From Falsirhodobacter sp. 20TX0035 (lineage in GTDB: Bacteria > Pseudomonadota > Alphaproteobacteria > Rhodobacterales > Rhodobacteraceae): 64,000 nt of DNA. The notes beneath the pieces are model-generated. The model was not told the origin of the DNA. It did no database searches and worked only from the letters and a program-made list of their open reading frames with translations. The stretch is from NCBI RefSeq assembly GCF_028307215.1, contig NZ_JAQMHV010000003.1, forward strand, positions 124,001-188,000. The letters are read 5' to 3'. Both the position numbers and the translations under genes were made by a program. Position 1 is the stretch's first letter, and each line of letters starts with the position of its first letter. Shown here piece after piece: positions 37,077-45,072 of the stretch.

Positions 37077-38243
37077 ATGTTCGATTTCCTGAAGCGGGGC
37101 GCGGCGCAGGTGCCGGAGGCGAAGGCCTCGGCCACCGGGCCCGTGATCTCGTATCAGAGTTCGGGGCGCGTGGCGTGGAGCCCGCGCGACACGGTGAGCC
37201 TGACGAAGACCGGGTTCCAGGCGAACCCGATCGCGTTCCGGGCGGTGAAGCTGATCTCGGAGGCGGCGGCGGCGTTGCCGATGGTATTGCAGGATGCGGA
37301 GCGCCGGTATGACCTGCATCCGGTTCTGGACCTGATGCGCCGTCCGAATGCGGCGATGGGACGGGCCGAGTGGTTCGAGGCGCTGTACGCGCAGCTTCTG
37401 CTGTCCGGCAACGCCTATCTGGAGGCGGTGCCGGGGGCGCTGCTGCCGGGCGAGCTGCACGTTCTGCGGTCGGACCGCATGAGCTTGGTGCCGGGGCCGG
37501 ACGGGTGGCCGGTGGCCTATGACTATACCGTGGCGGGGCGGAGCCTGCGGTTTGACATGACGGGGGGCTTCCAGCCGATCTGCCACATCAAGAGCTTCCA
37601 CCCCCAGGACGATCATTACGGGTTGTCGCCGATGCAGGCGGCGGCGGTGGCGCTGGATGTCCACAACTCGGCCTCGCGCTGGTCGAAGGCGTTGCTGGAC
37701 AATGCGGCGCGGCCGTCGGGGGCGATCATCTACAAGGGCGTGGACGGGCAGGGCGCGCTGTCGACGGACCAGTACGACCGGCTGGTGACCGAGATCGAGA
37801 TGAACCATCAGGGCGCGCGCAATGCCGGGCGGCCGATGCTTCTGGAAGGCGGGCTTGATTGGAAGCCGATGGGGTTCAGCCCGTCGGACATGGAGTTCCA
37901 CGAGACGAAGCTGGCGGCGGCGCGCGAGATCGCCATCGCATTTGGCGTGCCGCCCATGATCCTGGGCATCCCGGGGGATGCGACCTATGCCAATTATCAG
38001 GAGGCGAACCGTGCATTCTATCGGCTGACGGTTCTGCCCTTGGCGGCAAAGGTGGCGGCGGCGGTGTCGCACTGGCTGTCGTCGTTTTCGGGCGAGGAGG
38101 TCGAGTTGCGGCCGGATCTGGACCAGGTGCCGGCCTTGGCCGCGGAGCGTGATCAGCAATGGGCGCGTGTGGGCGAGGCCGACTTTCTGACCGTGGCCGA
38201 GAAGCGGATGCTTCTGGGGCTTCCGAGGGTTCCGGAGGAATGA
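37077..38243 (+). CDS. GTA portal protein (g3)
   Basis: HK97-type portal that forms the head vertex for DNA passage. It is 388 aa, with the family core ANPIAFRAVKLISEA near the N-terminus, GNAYLE, the HIKSFHPQDDHYGLSP segment and the GVPPMILGIPGDATYANYQEA stretch near the C-terminus. The start at 37077 (MFDFLKRG) has GGAGG 5 nt upstream, better than the ATG at 37065. The stop overlaps g3.5 as ATGA. Confidence 0.94.
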   Translation: MFDFLKRGAAQVPEAKASATGPVISYQSSGRVAWSPRDTVSLTKTGFQANPIAFRAVKLISEAAAALPMVLQDAERRYDLHPVLDLMRRPNAAMGRAEWFEALYAQLLLSGNAYLEAVPGALLPGELHVLRSDRMSLVPGPDGWPVAYDYTVAGRSLRFDMTGGFQPICHIKSFHPQDDHYGLSPMQAAAVALDVHNSASRWSKALLDNAARPSGAIIYKGVDGQGALSTDQYDRLVTEIEMNHQGARNAGRPMLLEGGLDWKPMGFSPSDMEFHETKLAAAREIAIAFGVPPMILGIPGDATYANYQEANRAFYRLTVLPLAAKVAAAVSHWLSSFSGEEVELRPDLDQVPALAAERDQQWARVGEADFLTVAEKRMLLGLPRVPEE

Positions 38244-38473
38244 GGGAAACCGGATCGCGCTTCTTGTACGACAGTTTCGATGCGGCTTCGGCGCGCATCG
38301 AGGCGAACGAGCGCGTGTCCGAGCAACGCTGGACCGGGCTGGAATACCGCCTTGTCCAGATCGAGGGCACGCTGGACCGGCTGGAGCGGCGCGTCTGGCT
38401 GGGTGTTTACGGTGTCGCGGCGTTTCTGCTGACGCAAGGGGCGGAAGCGCTGATCCAATCGGCGATGAGGTGA
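38240..38473 (+). CDS. GTA g3.5 head-formation protein
   Basis: A 77-aa protein at the position of RcGTA g3.5 (RCAP_rcc01685 family). It has a charged amphipathic N-terminal half containing a likely coiled coil (about 15-50) and a hydrophobic C-terminal helix (about 52-68). The ATG overlaps the portal stop, indicating coupled translation. The family is needed for normal head formation in R. capsulatus by annotation; nothing in the sequence shows the mechanism. Confidence 0.82.
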   Translation: MRETGSRFLYDSFDAASARIEANERVSEQRWTGLEYRLVQIEGTLDRLERRVWLGVYGVAAFLLTQGAEALIQSAMR

Positions 38474-38475
38474 GG

Positions 38476-39012
38476 ATGAACGGATTTCATGGAGCGCCCG
38501 AGCGCAAGTTCCACGCCACCGGCACGCTGGAGGTGCGGGGCGGCGTGATCGAGGGCTATGCCTCGCGGTTCGGGTTGCGCGATCAGGGGGGCGACGTGGT
38601 TCTGCCCGGCGCCTATGGCGGCAGCCTGGCGCGTCTGGGTGACCGGCGCGTGAAGATGCTGTGGCAGCACGACGCGGGCGAGCCCATCGGCGTCTGGGAC
38701 GAGGTGCGCGAGGACGCCACGGGCCTGTTCGTGAAGGGCCGGATCCTGCCCGACGTGGCCCGGGGCCGCGAGGCCATCGCCTTGCTCGATGCAGGGGCCA
38801 TCGACGGGCTGTCCATCGGGTACCGCACCGTGCGGGCCGAACGGGATGCCAAGGGTCGGCAGCTTGCGGAGCTGGATCTGTGGGAGGTGTCGCTTGTGAC
38901 CTTCCCCATGCAGATGGAGGCCCGCGTGCAGGCCAAGAGCGACGATGTCCACGGCTGGCGCCAGATCGCCGCCGTGATCCGCGAGGCGACGGCCGAGATC
39001 GCCGCGCGCTGA
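38476..39012 (+). CDS. GTA prohead protease (g4)
   Basis: HK97-family S78 peptidase that removes the capsid scaffold domain during head maturation. In 178 aa, catalytic-type residues are visible as the His in MLWQHD, the Ser in DGLSIGYR and the Glu in LWEVSLV. The ATG at 38476 is preceded by GAGGTGAGG; a GTG at 38470 that overlaps the g3.5 stop is the alternative start. Confidence 0.93.
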   Translation: MNGFHGAPERKFHATGTLEVRGGVIEGYASRFGLRDQGGDVVLPGAYGGSLARLGDRRVKMLWQHDAGEPIGVWDEVREDATGLFVKGRILPDVARGREAIALLDAGAIDGLSIGYRTVRAERDAKGRQLAELDLWEVSLVTFPMQMEARVQAKSDDVHGWRQIAAVIREATAEIAAR

Positions 39013-39038
39013 CGATTTTCACGACAATGGAGGGTGAA

Positions 39039-40229
39039 ATGACCGAGACGAAGTCCCGGACCGGAGGCGGCATGCCGGACGATCCGGCGTCCGAGATGGC
39101 TGCGGCCATGAGCGGGTTCATCAGTGAACTCAAGGGTTTCAAGACCGACGTATCGAAATCGCTGCAGAAACAGGAAGAGCGACTGACCATGCTGAACGCC
39201 AAGACGATGTCCTATGGCCGCCCGGCCCTTTCCACCGCCGCCGAGGTCGAGGTGCCGCATCAGAAGGCGTTCAACGCCTATCTGCGTTCGGGCGACGATG
39301 ACGGGCTGCGTGGCCTGACGCTGGAAGGCAAGGCGCTGAGCACTTCGGTTGCGGCGGATGGCGGCTATCTGGTCGATCCGCGCACGGCGGAGACGATCCG
39401 TTCGATGCTGGTGTCCACCGCGTCGATCCGCGCCATCGCCAATGTGGTGAACGTGGAGGCCAGCTCCTATGACGTGCTGATCGACCGTTCGGAAGTGGGT
39501 TCGGGCTGGGCGACCGAGACGGCCGGTCTGACCGAGACGGCAACGCCGGCGATCGAGCGCATCTCCATCCGGCTGCACGAGCTGTCGGCCATGCCGAAGG
39601 CGAGCCAGCGCCTGCTGGACGACAGCGCCTTCGACGTGGAAGGCTGGCTGGCCGGCAAGATCGCCACGCGCTTCATGCGTGCGGAATCGGCGGCCTTCGT
39701 GTCGGGCGACGGCGTGGACAAGCCGACGGGCTTCCTGACGGCGGCGAAGGTGGCCAACGCCTCGTGGACGTGGGGCAGCCTCGGTTACGTCACCTCGGGC
39801 GCGGCATCGGACTTCGCGTCGACCAATCCGGCCGATTGCATCGTGAACCTGGTCTATTCGCTGCAGGCGCAGTACCGGGCGAACGCGAACTTCGTCATGA
39901 ACTCGAAGACCGCCGGGGCCGTGCGCAAGATGAAGGACGCGGATGGCCGCTTCCTGTGGTCGGACGGTCTGGCCGCCGGTCAGCCGGCGCACCTGATGGG
40001 CTATCCGGTCCTGATCTGCGAGGACATGCCGGACATCGCGGCCAACGCCTTTGCCGTCGCCTTCGGTGATTTCGCGGCCGGCTACACCATCGCCGAGCGT
40101 CCGGACCTGCGCCTGCTGCGCGATCCCTTCTCGGCCAAGCCGCACGTGCTGTTCTATGCCACCAAGCGCGTGGGCGGCAACGTCACCGATTACGCGGCGA
40201 TCAAGCTGCTGAAATTCGCGACCTCGTAA
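39039..40229 (+). CDS. GTA major capsid protein (g5)
   Basis: HK97-fold capsid protein of 396 aa. The N-terminal about 100 residues are helical and charged, consistent with the scaffold (delta) domain removed by the g4 protease. The folded part begins around KALSTSVAADGGYLVDP, and contains the phage_capsid segments GWATETAGLTET and GYPVLICEDMP. The start at 39039 has GGAGGG 5 nt upstream. A GC-rich hairpin follows the gene, so it may be expressed above the downstream genes. Confidence 0.96.
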   Translation: MTETKSRTGGGMPDDPASEMAAAMSGFISELKGFKTDVSKSLQKQEERLTMLNAKTMSYGRPALSTAAEVEVPHQKAFNAYLRSGDDDGLRGLTLEGKALSTSVAADGGYLVDPRTAETIRSMLVSTASIRAIANVVNVEASSYDVLIDRSEVGSGWATETAGLTETATPAIERISIRLHELSAMPKASQRLLDDSAFDVEGWLAGKIATRFMRAESAAFVSGDGVDKPTGFLTAAKVANASWTWGSLGYVTSGAASDFASTNPADCIVNLVYSLQAQYRANANFVMNSKTAGAVRKMKDADGRFLWSDGLAAGQPAHLMGYPVLICEDMPDIAANAFAVAFGDFAAGYTIAERPDLRLLRDPFSAKPHVLFYATKRVGGNVTDYAAIKLLKFATS

Positions 40230-40242
40230 GAGGTTCGTGAAT

Positions 40243-40316
40243 GGGCGCCGCCACCGTGCTTTCCAGCTGTCCCCTCCGTTCGAGCGGTGCGGCGGCGGCG
40301 CCCCCCTTTCATTTTC
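40243..40316 (+). terminator. GC-rich hairpin with T-tract after the capsid gene
   Basis: GGGCGCCGCC (40243-40252) and GGCGGCGCCC (40294-40303) form a perfect 10-bp stem with a 41-nt loop, followed by CCCTTTCATTTT. It lies in the 98-bp gap between g5 and g6 and could partly terminate transcription or stabilise the capsid mRNA 3' end. Confidence 0.5.
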
Positions 40317-40327
40317 GAGGAGTTGCG

Positions 40328-40909
40328 ATGAACCTGATCGAGGAGAGCCCCGTCGCCGCCGACGCGCTGCCCATCGCCGCGCTGAAGGAGCATCTGCGGC
40401 TGGGCACCGGATTTGCGGATGACGGCTTGCAGGACCGTCTGGTGGAAAGCCATCTGCGCGCGGCACTGGCCACGATCGAGGGCCGGACCGGGAAGGCGCT
40501 GATCGCGCGGTCGTTCCGCCTGGTGCTGGGGCACTGGCGGGACGGGATGTCGCAGGCGCTGCCCTTGGCGCCGGTCGCGTCGGTTCAGGCGCTGCGCGTG
40601 GGCGGGGTGGAGGTTGCCTCTGCCGCTTGGTGGCTGGCGGAGGACATGCATCGTCCGCGCCTTGTGGGCCGTTCAGGTCTGCCGGTGATCCCCGAGGGGA
40701 AAAGCGCGGAGGTCGTGTTCACCGCGGGCTTCGGCGCGTGGGAGGCGGTGCCGGCGGATCTGGCGCAGGCGGTGATGCTGCTGGCGGCGGAATATTACGA
40801 GGTGCGCCACGAGGCCGGGCTGCGCGTGTCGGCCTTGCCGATGCAGGTTGCGACCCTGATCGAGCGGTGGCGGATCGTGCGCCTGCTGGGGGGTGCGGTA
40901 TGCGGATGA
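40328..40909 (+). CDS. GTA head-tail connector/adaptor (g6)
   Basis: Phage gp6-like connector of 193 aa. It binds below the portal and joins head to tail. Family features are the N-terminal LKEHLRL helix, the ATIEGRTGKAL segment and FTAGFGAWEAVPADLAQAVMLLAA. The ATG at 40328 has AGGAG upstream; the in-frame extension into the hairpin region is rejected. It overlaps g7. Confidence 0.88.
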   Translation: MNLIEESPVAADALPIAALKEHLRLGTGFADDGLQDRLVESHLRAALATIEGRTGKALIARSFRLVLGHWRDGMSQALPLAPVASVQALRVGGVEVASAAWWLAEDMHRPRLVGRSGLPVIPEGKSAEVVFTAGFGAWEAVPADLAQAVMLLAAEYYEVRHEAGLRVSALPMQVATLIERWRIVRLLGGAVCG

Positions 40910-41190
40910 ACCGTGCGCTGGTGCTGGAGGCGCCGGTGGATGCGCCAGACGGTGCCGGCGGCCGCAGCCGGACCTGGAGCGCGCTGGGCACGCTTTGGGC
41001 GGATGTTCAGGCGGGTGCGGTCAAGGACGGCGTGGTGGCCCTGAAGGTTCGCGTACGGGCGGCGGCCGTGGGCGCGCCCTCGCGCCCCGTGACGGGGCAG
41101 CGGTTTCGAGTGGGCGAGCGCGTATTCCCCATCCTTGGTGTGACCGAGGAGGACCGGATCCTGACCTGCCATGCGGAGGGCGTGCTGTGA
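40900..41190 (+). CDS. GTA head closure/stopper protein (g7)
   Basis: A 96-aa phage head-tail adaptor-type protein. It is beta-rich, with DGAGGRSRTWSALGTLWADVQ and a C-terminal QRFRVGERVFPILGVTEED, both typical of head closure proteins. The ATG at 40900 has a G-rich site upstream; an ATG at 40906 overlapping the g6 stop (ATGA) is equally possible. It ends in a GTGA overlap with g8. Confidence 0.85.
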   Translation: MRMNRALVLEAPVDAPDGAGGRSRTWSALGTLWADVQAGAVKDGVVALKVRVRAAAVGAPSRPVTGQRFRVGERVFPILGVTEEDRILTCHAEGVL

Positions 41191-41585
41191 GCTACACCAC
41201 TGCGGCGGCACTTCAGGCCGCGATCCACGGGCGTTTGACGGCGGCGCTGGATGTGCCGGTTCTGGACGCCGCGCCGGACGGGGAGCCGGGGACTTGGGTC
41301 CTGATCGGACCGGAGGATGTGCGGGACCGTTCGGACAAGAGCGGTGCGGGCGCCGAGCATCGGCTGGTGCTGACCGTCCGGTCCGACGCCGAGGGATTCC
41401 TGCGGGCCAAAGGGGTGGCGGGCGCGATCTGCGACGCCCTGGCCGCGCCGATGCAGATGACGCGGGGCCGGATCGCGGCCCTGTGGTTCGACCGGGCGGT
41501 GGCGCGGCGCGAGGACGCCGGGCGCACACGCCGCATCGACCTGACCTTCCGTGCGAGGGTCGAAGACAGCACAGGAGAGGCGTAG
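41187..41585 (+). CDS. GTA tail terminator (g8, DUF3168)
   Basis: A 132-aa DUF3168-family protein that caps the tail tube below the head. Typical features are the N-terminal LQAAIHGRLTAAL helix, VLDAAPDGEPGTWVLIGPE and the C-terminal RRIDLTFRARVED. Translation starts at GTG 41187, overlapping the g7 stop, with GGAGGG upstream. The major tail gene begins with no gap after its TAG. Confidence 0.85.
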   Translation: MSYTTAAALQAAIHGRLTAALDVPVLDAAPDGEPGTWVLIGPEDVRDRSDKSGAGAEHRLVLTVRSDAEGFLRAKGVAGAICDALAAPMQMTRGRIAALWFDRAVARREDAGRTRRIDLTFRARVEDSTGEA

Positions 41586-42002
41586 ATGGCCGTTCAGAAC
41601 GGAAAAGACCTGCTGATCAAGCTGGACATGACGGGCGACGGGCAGTTCGAGACCGTGGCGGGGCTGCGCGCGTCGCGTATCAGCTTCAACGCCGAGACGG
41701 TGGATGTCACGAGCCTGGAAAGCGCTGGCGGCTGGCGGGAGTTGCTGGGCGGGGCCGGTGTGCGCTCGGCCGCCCTGTCCGGTTCGGGCGTGTTCCGGGA
41801 TGCGGCGACGGATGAACGCGCGCGCCAGATCTTCTTTGACGGCGAGGTTCCGAACTTCCAGGTCATCATCCCCGGGTTCGGGGTGGTGCAGGGCGCGTTC
41901 ATGATCACGGCGATCGAATACGCCGGCAGCCATAACGGCGAGGCGACGTACGAGATGACCATGGCCTCGGCCGGGGCGCTGACATTCACGGCGCTGGCAT
42001 GA
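41586..42002 (+). CDS. GTA major tail (tube) protein (g9)
   Basis: Phage major tail protein of the TP901-1/RcGTA type, 138 aa, which polymerises into the tail tube. Recognisable segments are NGKDLLIKLDM, VDVTSLESAGGWRELLGGAG and AFMITAIEYAGSHNGEATYE. It starts directly after the g8 stop and overlaps g10 by 4 bp (ATGA). Confidence 0.92.
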   Translation: MAVQNGKDLLIKLDMTGDGQFETVAGLRASRISFNAETVDVTSLESAGGWRELLGGAGVRSAALSGSGVFRDAATDERARQIFFDGEVPNFQVIIPGFGVVQGAFMITAIEYAGSHNGEATYEMTMASAGALTFTALA

Positions 42003-42301
42003 ACCCGTTTGCCGGAGAGGTGGCGCTGGTCATCGATGGGCAGCGCCACGTGGCCAAGCTGACATTGGGGGCCTTGGCGGAGCTGGAGGACGTGTTGCAG
42101 GCCGACAGCCTGATCGCGCTGATCCAGCGGTTCGAGGAGGGACGCTTCACCACCCGTGACGTGCTGGCCGTGGTTGTGGCCGGTTTGCGTGGTGGTGGGT
42201 GGTCGGGGCACGCGTCCGACCTGATGACGGCGGAGATCGCGCCTGCCGAGGCGGCGCGATCGGCGGCGCTGCTTCTGGCGCGGGCGTTCGCCCTGCCATG
42301 A
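41999..42301 (+). CDS. GTA g10 protein, candidate tail assembly chaperone
   Basis: A 100-aa protein in the RcGTA g10 position. It begins with beta-rich NPFAGEVALVIDGQRHVAKLTLGALAELED and continues helical. Tail assembly chaperones occupy this slot between tube and tape-measure genes in siphophages, so that role is inferred. It overlaps g9 and g10.1 by 4 bp each. Confidence 0.85.
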   Translation: MNPFAGEVALVIDGQRHVAKLTLGALAELEDVLQADSLIALIQRFEEGRFTTRDVLAVVVAGLRGGGWSGHASDLMTAEIAPAEAARSAALLLARAFALP

Positions 42302-42516
42302 TCGCCCCGACGCGGATGGATTGGCCGGGCCTGATGCGGGCGGGACTGCACGGTCTGGGCCTGCAACCGAACCAGTTCTGGCGCCTGACACCCCTGGAAC
42401 TGCGGATCATGCTGGGGGCCGAGCAGGCGGCCCCGCTTTCCCGCGCGCGGCTGGAGGAACTGGCCCGCGCTTTCCCCGACAAAGGAGACGACCTTGGCCA
42501 AGATCGAGGATCTTGA
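42298..42516 (+). CDS. GTA g10.1 protein (rcc01693 type)
   Basis: A small 72-aa protein with MDWPGLMRAGLHGLGL and FWRLTPLELRIMLG, the pattern of phage tail assembly chaperone-like rcc01693 proteins. The ATG overlaps the g10 stop. Its end overlaps g11 by 23 bp. It is probably the second half of the chaperone pair; no slippery frameshift site between g10 and g10.1 was evident. Confidence 0.8.
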   Translation: MIAPTRMDWPGLMRAGLHGLGLQPNQFWRLTPLELRIMLGAEQAAPLSRARLEELARAFPDKGDDLGQDRGS

Positions 42517-43147
42517 GGAGCAGGTGATCGCGCTGGAATCGACCCTCGGGTCGGTGTCCGGGATGGTGGGCACGTTCGAGGGGGAACTGTCGCGGATGCG
42601 CGAGACAATGACCTTCACCGGCCGCGAGGCCGAGCGGTTGTCGAGCAGCATCGGCGGCGGCGTCCGGAACGCGTTCAACGGGCTGGTCTTTGACGGCGAC
42701 AAGCTGTCGACCGCGTTGAAGTCCATCGGGCAGTCCATCACGCAGGCGGTTTACAAGACGGCGACGAAGCCGGTGGAGACGGCGATGGGATCTCTCATCA
42801 CCGGTGGGATGAACGCATTGATGGGCGGGGCCATGCCCTTTGCCAAGGGCGGCGCCTTCAGCCAGGGGCGGGTGATGCCGTTCGCCAAGGGGGGTGTCGT
42901 CTCCTCTCCGGTGACGTTTCCCATGCGGGGGGCGACGGGCCTGATGGGAGAGGCGGGACCGGAAGCAATCATGCCGCTGACGCGCGGGGCCGACGGGCGG
43001 CTGGGCGTGGCGTCGCAAGGCGGGGGGCGGGCCGTCAACATCACCATGAACGTGAGCTCGCCCGATGTGGCGGGCTTCCAGCGCAGCCAGGTGCAGATCG
43101 CGGCGCAGGTCAGCCGGGCGCTGTCGCGCGGGCAGAGGAACAGGTAG
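42494..43147 (+). CDS. GTA tail tape measure protein (g11)
   Basis: A 217-aa protein that sets tail length. It has an N-terminal coiled coil (about 1-45), a Gly/Ala/Met-rich hydrophobic centre (about 90-130) with the repeated MPFAKGG, and GEAGPEAIMPLTRG, a motif shared by tape measures. It starts at TTG 42494 with GGAG 6 nt upstream. The short length predicts a short tail, as in RcGTA. Confidence 0.88.
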   Translation: MAKIEDLEEQVIALESTLGSVSGMVGTFEGELSRMRETMTFTGREAERLSSSIGGGVRNAFNGLVFDGDKLSTALKSIGQSITQAVYKTATKPVETAMGSLITGGMNALMGGAMPFAKGGAFSQGRVMPFAKGGVVSSPVTFPMRGATGLMGEAGPEAIMPLTRGADGRLGVASQGGGRAVNITMNVSSPDVAGFQRSQVQIAAQVSRALSRGQRNR

Positions 43148-43780
43148 ATGGCATTTCACGAGATACGGTTTCCGGCGAACCTTTCGTTCGGATCGGTGGG
43201 CGGGCCGGAGCGGCGCACGGACATCGTGACGCTGGCCAACGGGTTCGAGGAGCGGAACTCTCCCTGGGCGCATGCGCGGCGGTATTATGACGCGGGGGTG
43301 GGGCTGCGGTCCTTGGACGACGTGGCCGCGCTGATCGCGTTCTTTGAGGCGCGTCAGGGGCGACTGCACGGGTTTCGCTGGAAGGACTGGGCGGACTTCA
43401 AGTCGTGCCTGCCGTCAGGCACCGTCGGGCCGCGCGATCAGTTCGTCGCGCGCGGGGACGGGCAGTCGGTGACGTTCCAGCTGATGAAGACCTACACCTC
43501 GGGCGCGCAGAGCTATGACCGCGTGATCTCCAAGCTGGTGGAGGGCACGGTGCAGGTGGCGCTGGGCGGGGACGTGAAGGTGGCCGGGCTGGATTTCACG
43601 GCCGATGCACAGAAAGGCACCATCACCTTTGCCGTGGCGCCGGCCGTGGGGGCCGAGATCCGGGCCGGGTTCGAGTTCGACGTGCCGGTGCGGTTCGACA
43701 CGGACCGCATCCAGACCTCGGTGTCCTCATTCCAGGCGGGGGAGGTGCCGAACGTGCCGATCGTGGAGGTGCGGGTATGA
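43148..43780 (+). CDS. GTA distal tail protein (g12, DUF2460)
   Basis: A 210-aa DUF2460 protein linking tail tube and baseplate. Family segments are MAFHEIRFPANLSFGSVGG, GRLHGFRWKDWADFK near residue 75 and a C-terminal FDVPVRFDTDRIQ. It starts directly after the g11 stop and overlaps g13 by 4 bp (ATGA). Confidence 0.92.
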   Translation: MAFHEIRFPANLSFGSVGGPERRTDIVTLANGFEERNSPWAHARRYYDAGVGLRSLDDVAALIAFFEARQGRLHGFRWKDWADFKSCLPSGTVGPRDQFVARGDGQSVTFQLMKTYTSGAQSYDRVISKLVEGTVQVALGGDVKVAGLDFTADAQKGTITFAVAPAVGAEIRAGFEFDVPVRFDTDRIQTSVSSFQAGEVPNVPIVEVRV

Positions 43781-44652
43781 GCCTGTCCGAGCATCTGGCG
43801 CTGGGCGCCACGACGACGTGCCGAGCCTGGGCCGTGACGCGGCGGGACGGCGTGACGCTGGGTTTTACCGATCACGACCGCGATCTGGCGTTTGAGGGGG
43901 TGGTATTTCTTGCCTCGACCGGGGTGACGGCGCGGGCGTTGCAGCAGTCCACGGGCCTGTCGGTGGACAACAGCGAGGCCGTGGGCGCGCTGACTGATGG
44001 CGGCGTGACCGAGGTGGACATTCTGGCCGGCCGTTATGACGGGGCTGAGGTGCGCTGCTGGCTGGTGAACTGGGCGGATGTGGCCCAGCGCCGGTTGGAG
44101 TTCCGGGGGCAGATCGGCGACATCACCCGCGCAGGCGGCGCCTTTCAGGCGGAGCTTCGCGGCTTGGCCGATCTGCTGAACCAGCCGCAGGGGCGGGTCT
44201 TCCAGCGGGGCTGTTCCGCCGTTCTGGGGGATCGGGCCTGCGGGGTGGATCTGGCAAAAACGGGCTATGCCGCCGAGGTGGAGGTGGAAGCGGTCGAGGA
44301 TCGGCGCGTGTTCACTTTTAGTTCTCTTTCCGCCTTTGACGACAGATGGTTCGAACGGGGGCGTTTCCTCGTCCTGAGCGGTTCGGCCGAAGGGGTGATC
44401 GGCGTCGTGAAGAACGACCGTCTGGAGGCGGACGGGCGGTGGGTGGAGTTGTGGCAGGCGCTGGGTCCTTCCGTTGCCCCGGGCGACCGTGTCCGGATTG
44501 AGACGGGGTGTGATCGGCGGTTCGAGACGTGCCGGCTGAAGTTCGCCAACCTGACGAACTTCCAGGGCTTTCCTCATATTCCGGGCGAGGACTGGTTGGC
44601 GTCATACCCGACCTCCGGATCGCCCCATGACGGGGGGAGCCTGTTCCGATGA
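43777..44652 (+). CDS. GTA baseplate hub protein (g13, DUF2163)
   Basis: A 291-aa DUF2163 protein. Four cysteines are visible in two pairs, GCSAVLGDRACG (about 148-159) and GCDRRFETC (about 248-256), followed by NFQGFPHIPGED. In the RcGTA particle the hub has a cysteine-bound iron-sulphur cluster, and these four are the obvious ligands. It is coupled by ATGA overlaps to g12 and g14. Confidence 0.92.
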   Translation: MSLSEHLALGATTTCRAWAVTRRDGVTLGFTDHDRDLAFEGVVFLASTGVTARALQQSTGLSVDNSEAVGALTDGGVTEVDILAGRYDGAEVRCWLVNWADVAQRRLEFRGQIGDITRAGGAFQAELRGLADLLNQPQGRVFQRGCSAVLGDRACGVDLAKTGYAAEVEVEAVEDRRVFTFSSLSAFDDRWFERGRFLVLSGSAEGVIGVVKNDRLEADGRWVELWQALGPSVAPGDRVRIETGCDRRFETCRLKFANLTNFQGFPHIPGEDWLASYPTSGSPHDGGSLFR

Positions 44653-45071
44653 ACCCCTACGTAACCGAGGCGCGGCGCTGGATCGGCACGCCCTATCTGC
44701 ATCAGGCCGACACCCGCAGTGCGGGCACCGACTGTCTGGGGCTGGTGCGGGGGGTCTGGCGTCATGTTCTGGGGGCGGAGCCGGAAACGGTTCCGCCCTA
44801 TACCGCCGACTGGTCCGAGCCTTCGGGCGATGAGGTCCTGTGGCGCGCGGCGCGGCGGTGGCTTGTTCCGCAGGCCGACCTTATCCCGCGGACCGGCGAT
44901 GTGCTTCTGTTCCGTATGCGCGCCAACAGCGTGGCCAAGCATCTTGGCATCTTCAGCGGCGAGGCCCGGTTCATCCATGCCTATACGGGGCATGGCGTGA
45001 TCGAGAGCCCGCTTTCGACCCCTTGGGCGAGCCGTCTCGTGGCCCGCTTCGCGTTTCCCGAAAGGATCTGA
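44649..45071 (+). CDS. GTA NlpC/P60 peptidoglycan hydrolase (g14)
   Basis: A 140-aa cell-wall peptidase of the tail tip that helps DNA entry into recipients. The NlpC/P60 nucleophile is Cys29 in AGTDCLGLVRG, and the His lies in VAKHLGIFSG (about 98). No signal peptide is present, as expected for a particle component. It overlaps g13 by 4 bp, and g15 starts 1 bp after its stop. Confidence 0.92.
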   Translation: MNPYVTEARRWIGTPYLHQADTRSAGTDCLGLVRGVWRHVLGAEPETVPPYTADWSEPSGDEVLWRAARRWLVPQADLIPRTGDVLLFRMRANSVAKHLGIFSGEARFIHAYTGHGVIESPLSTPWASRLVARFAFPERI

Positions 45072-45072
45072 C

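Noticed and set aside
40241-40327. N-terminal extension of the GTA g6 protein through the capsid-connector gap
   Set aside because: The stretch is the GC-rich hairpin; a ribosome-binding site and family N-terminus support the ATG at 40328.
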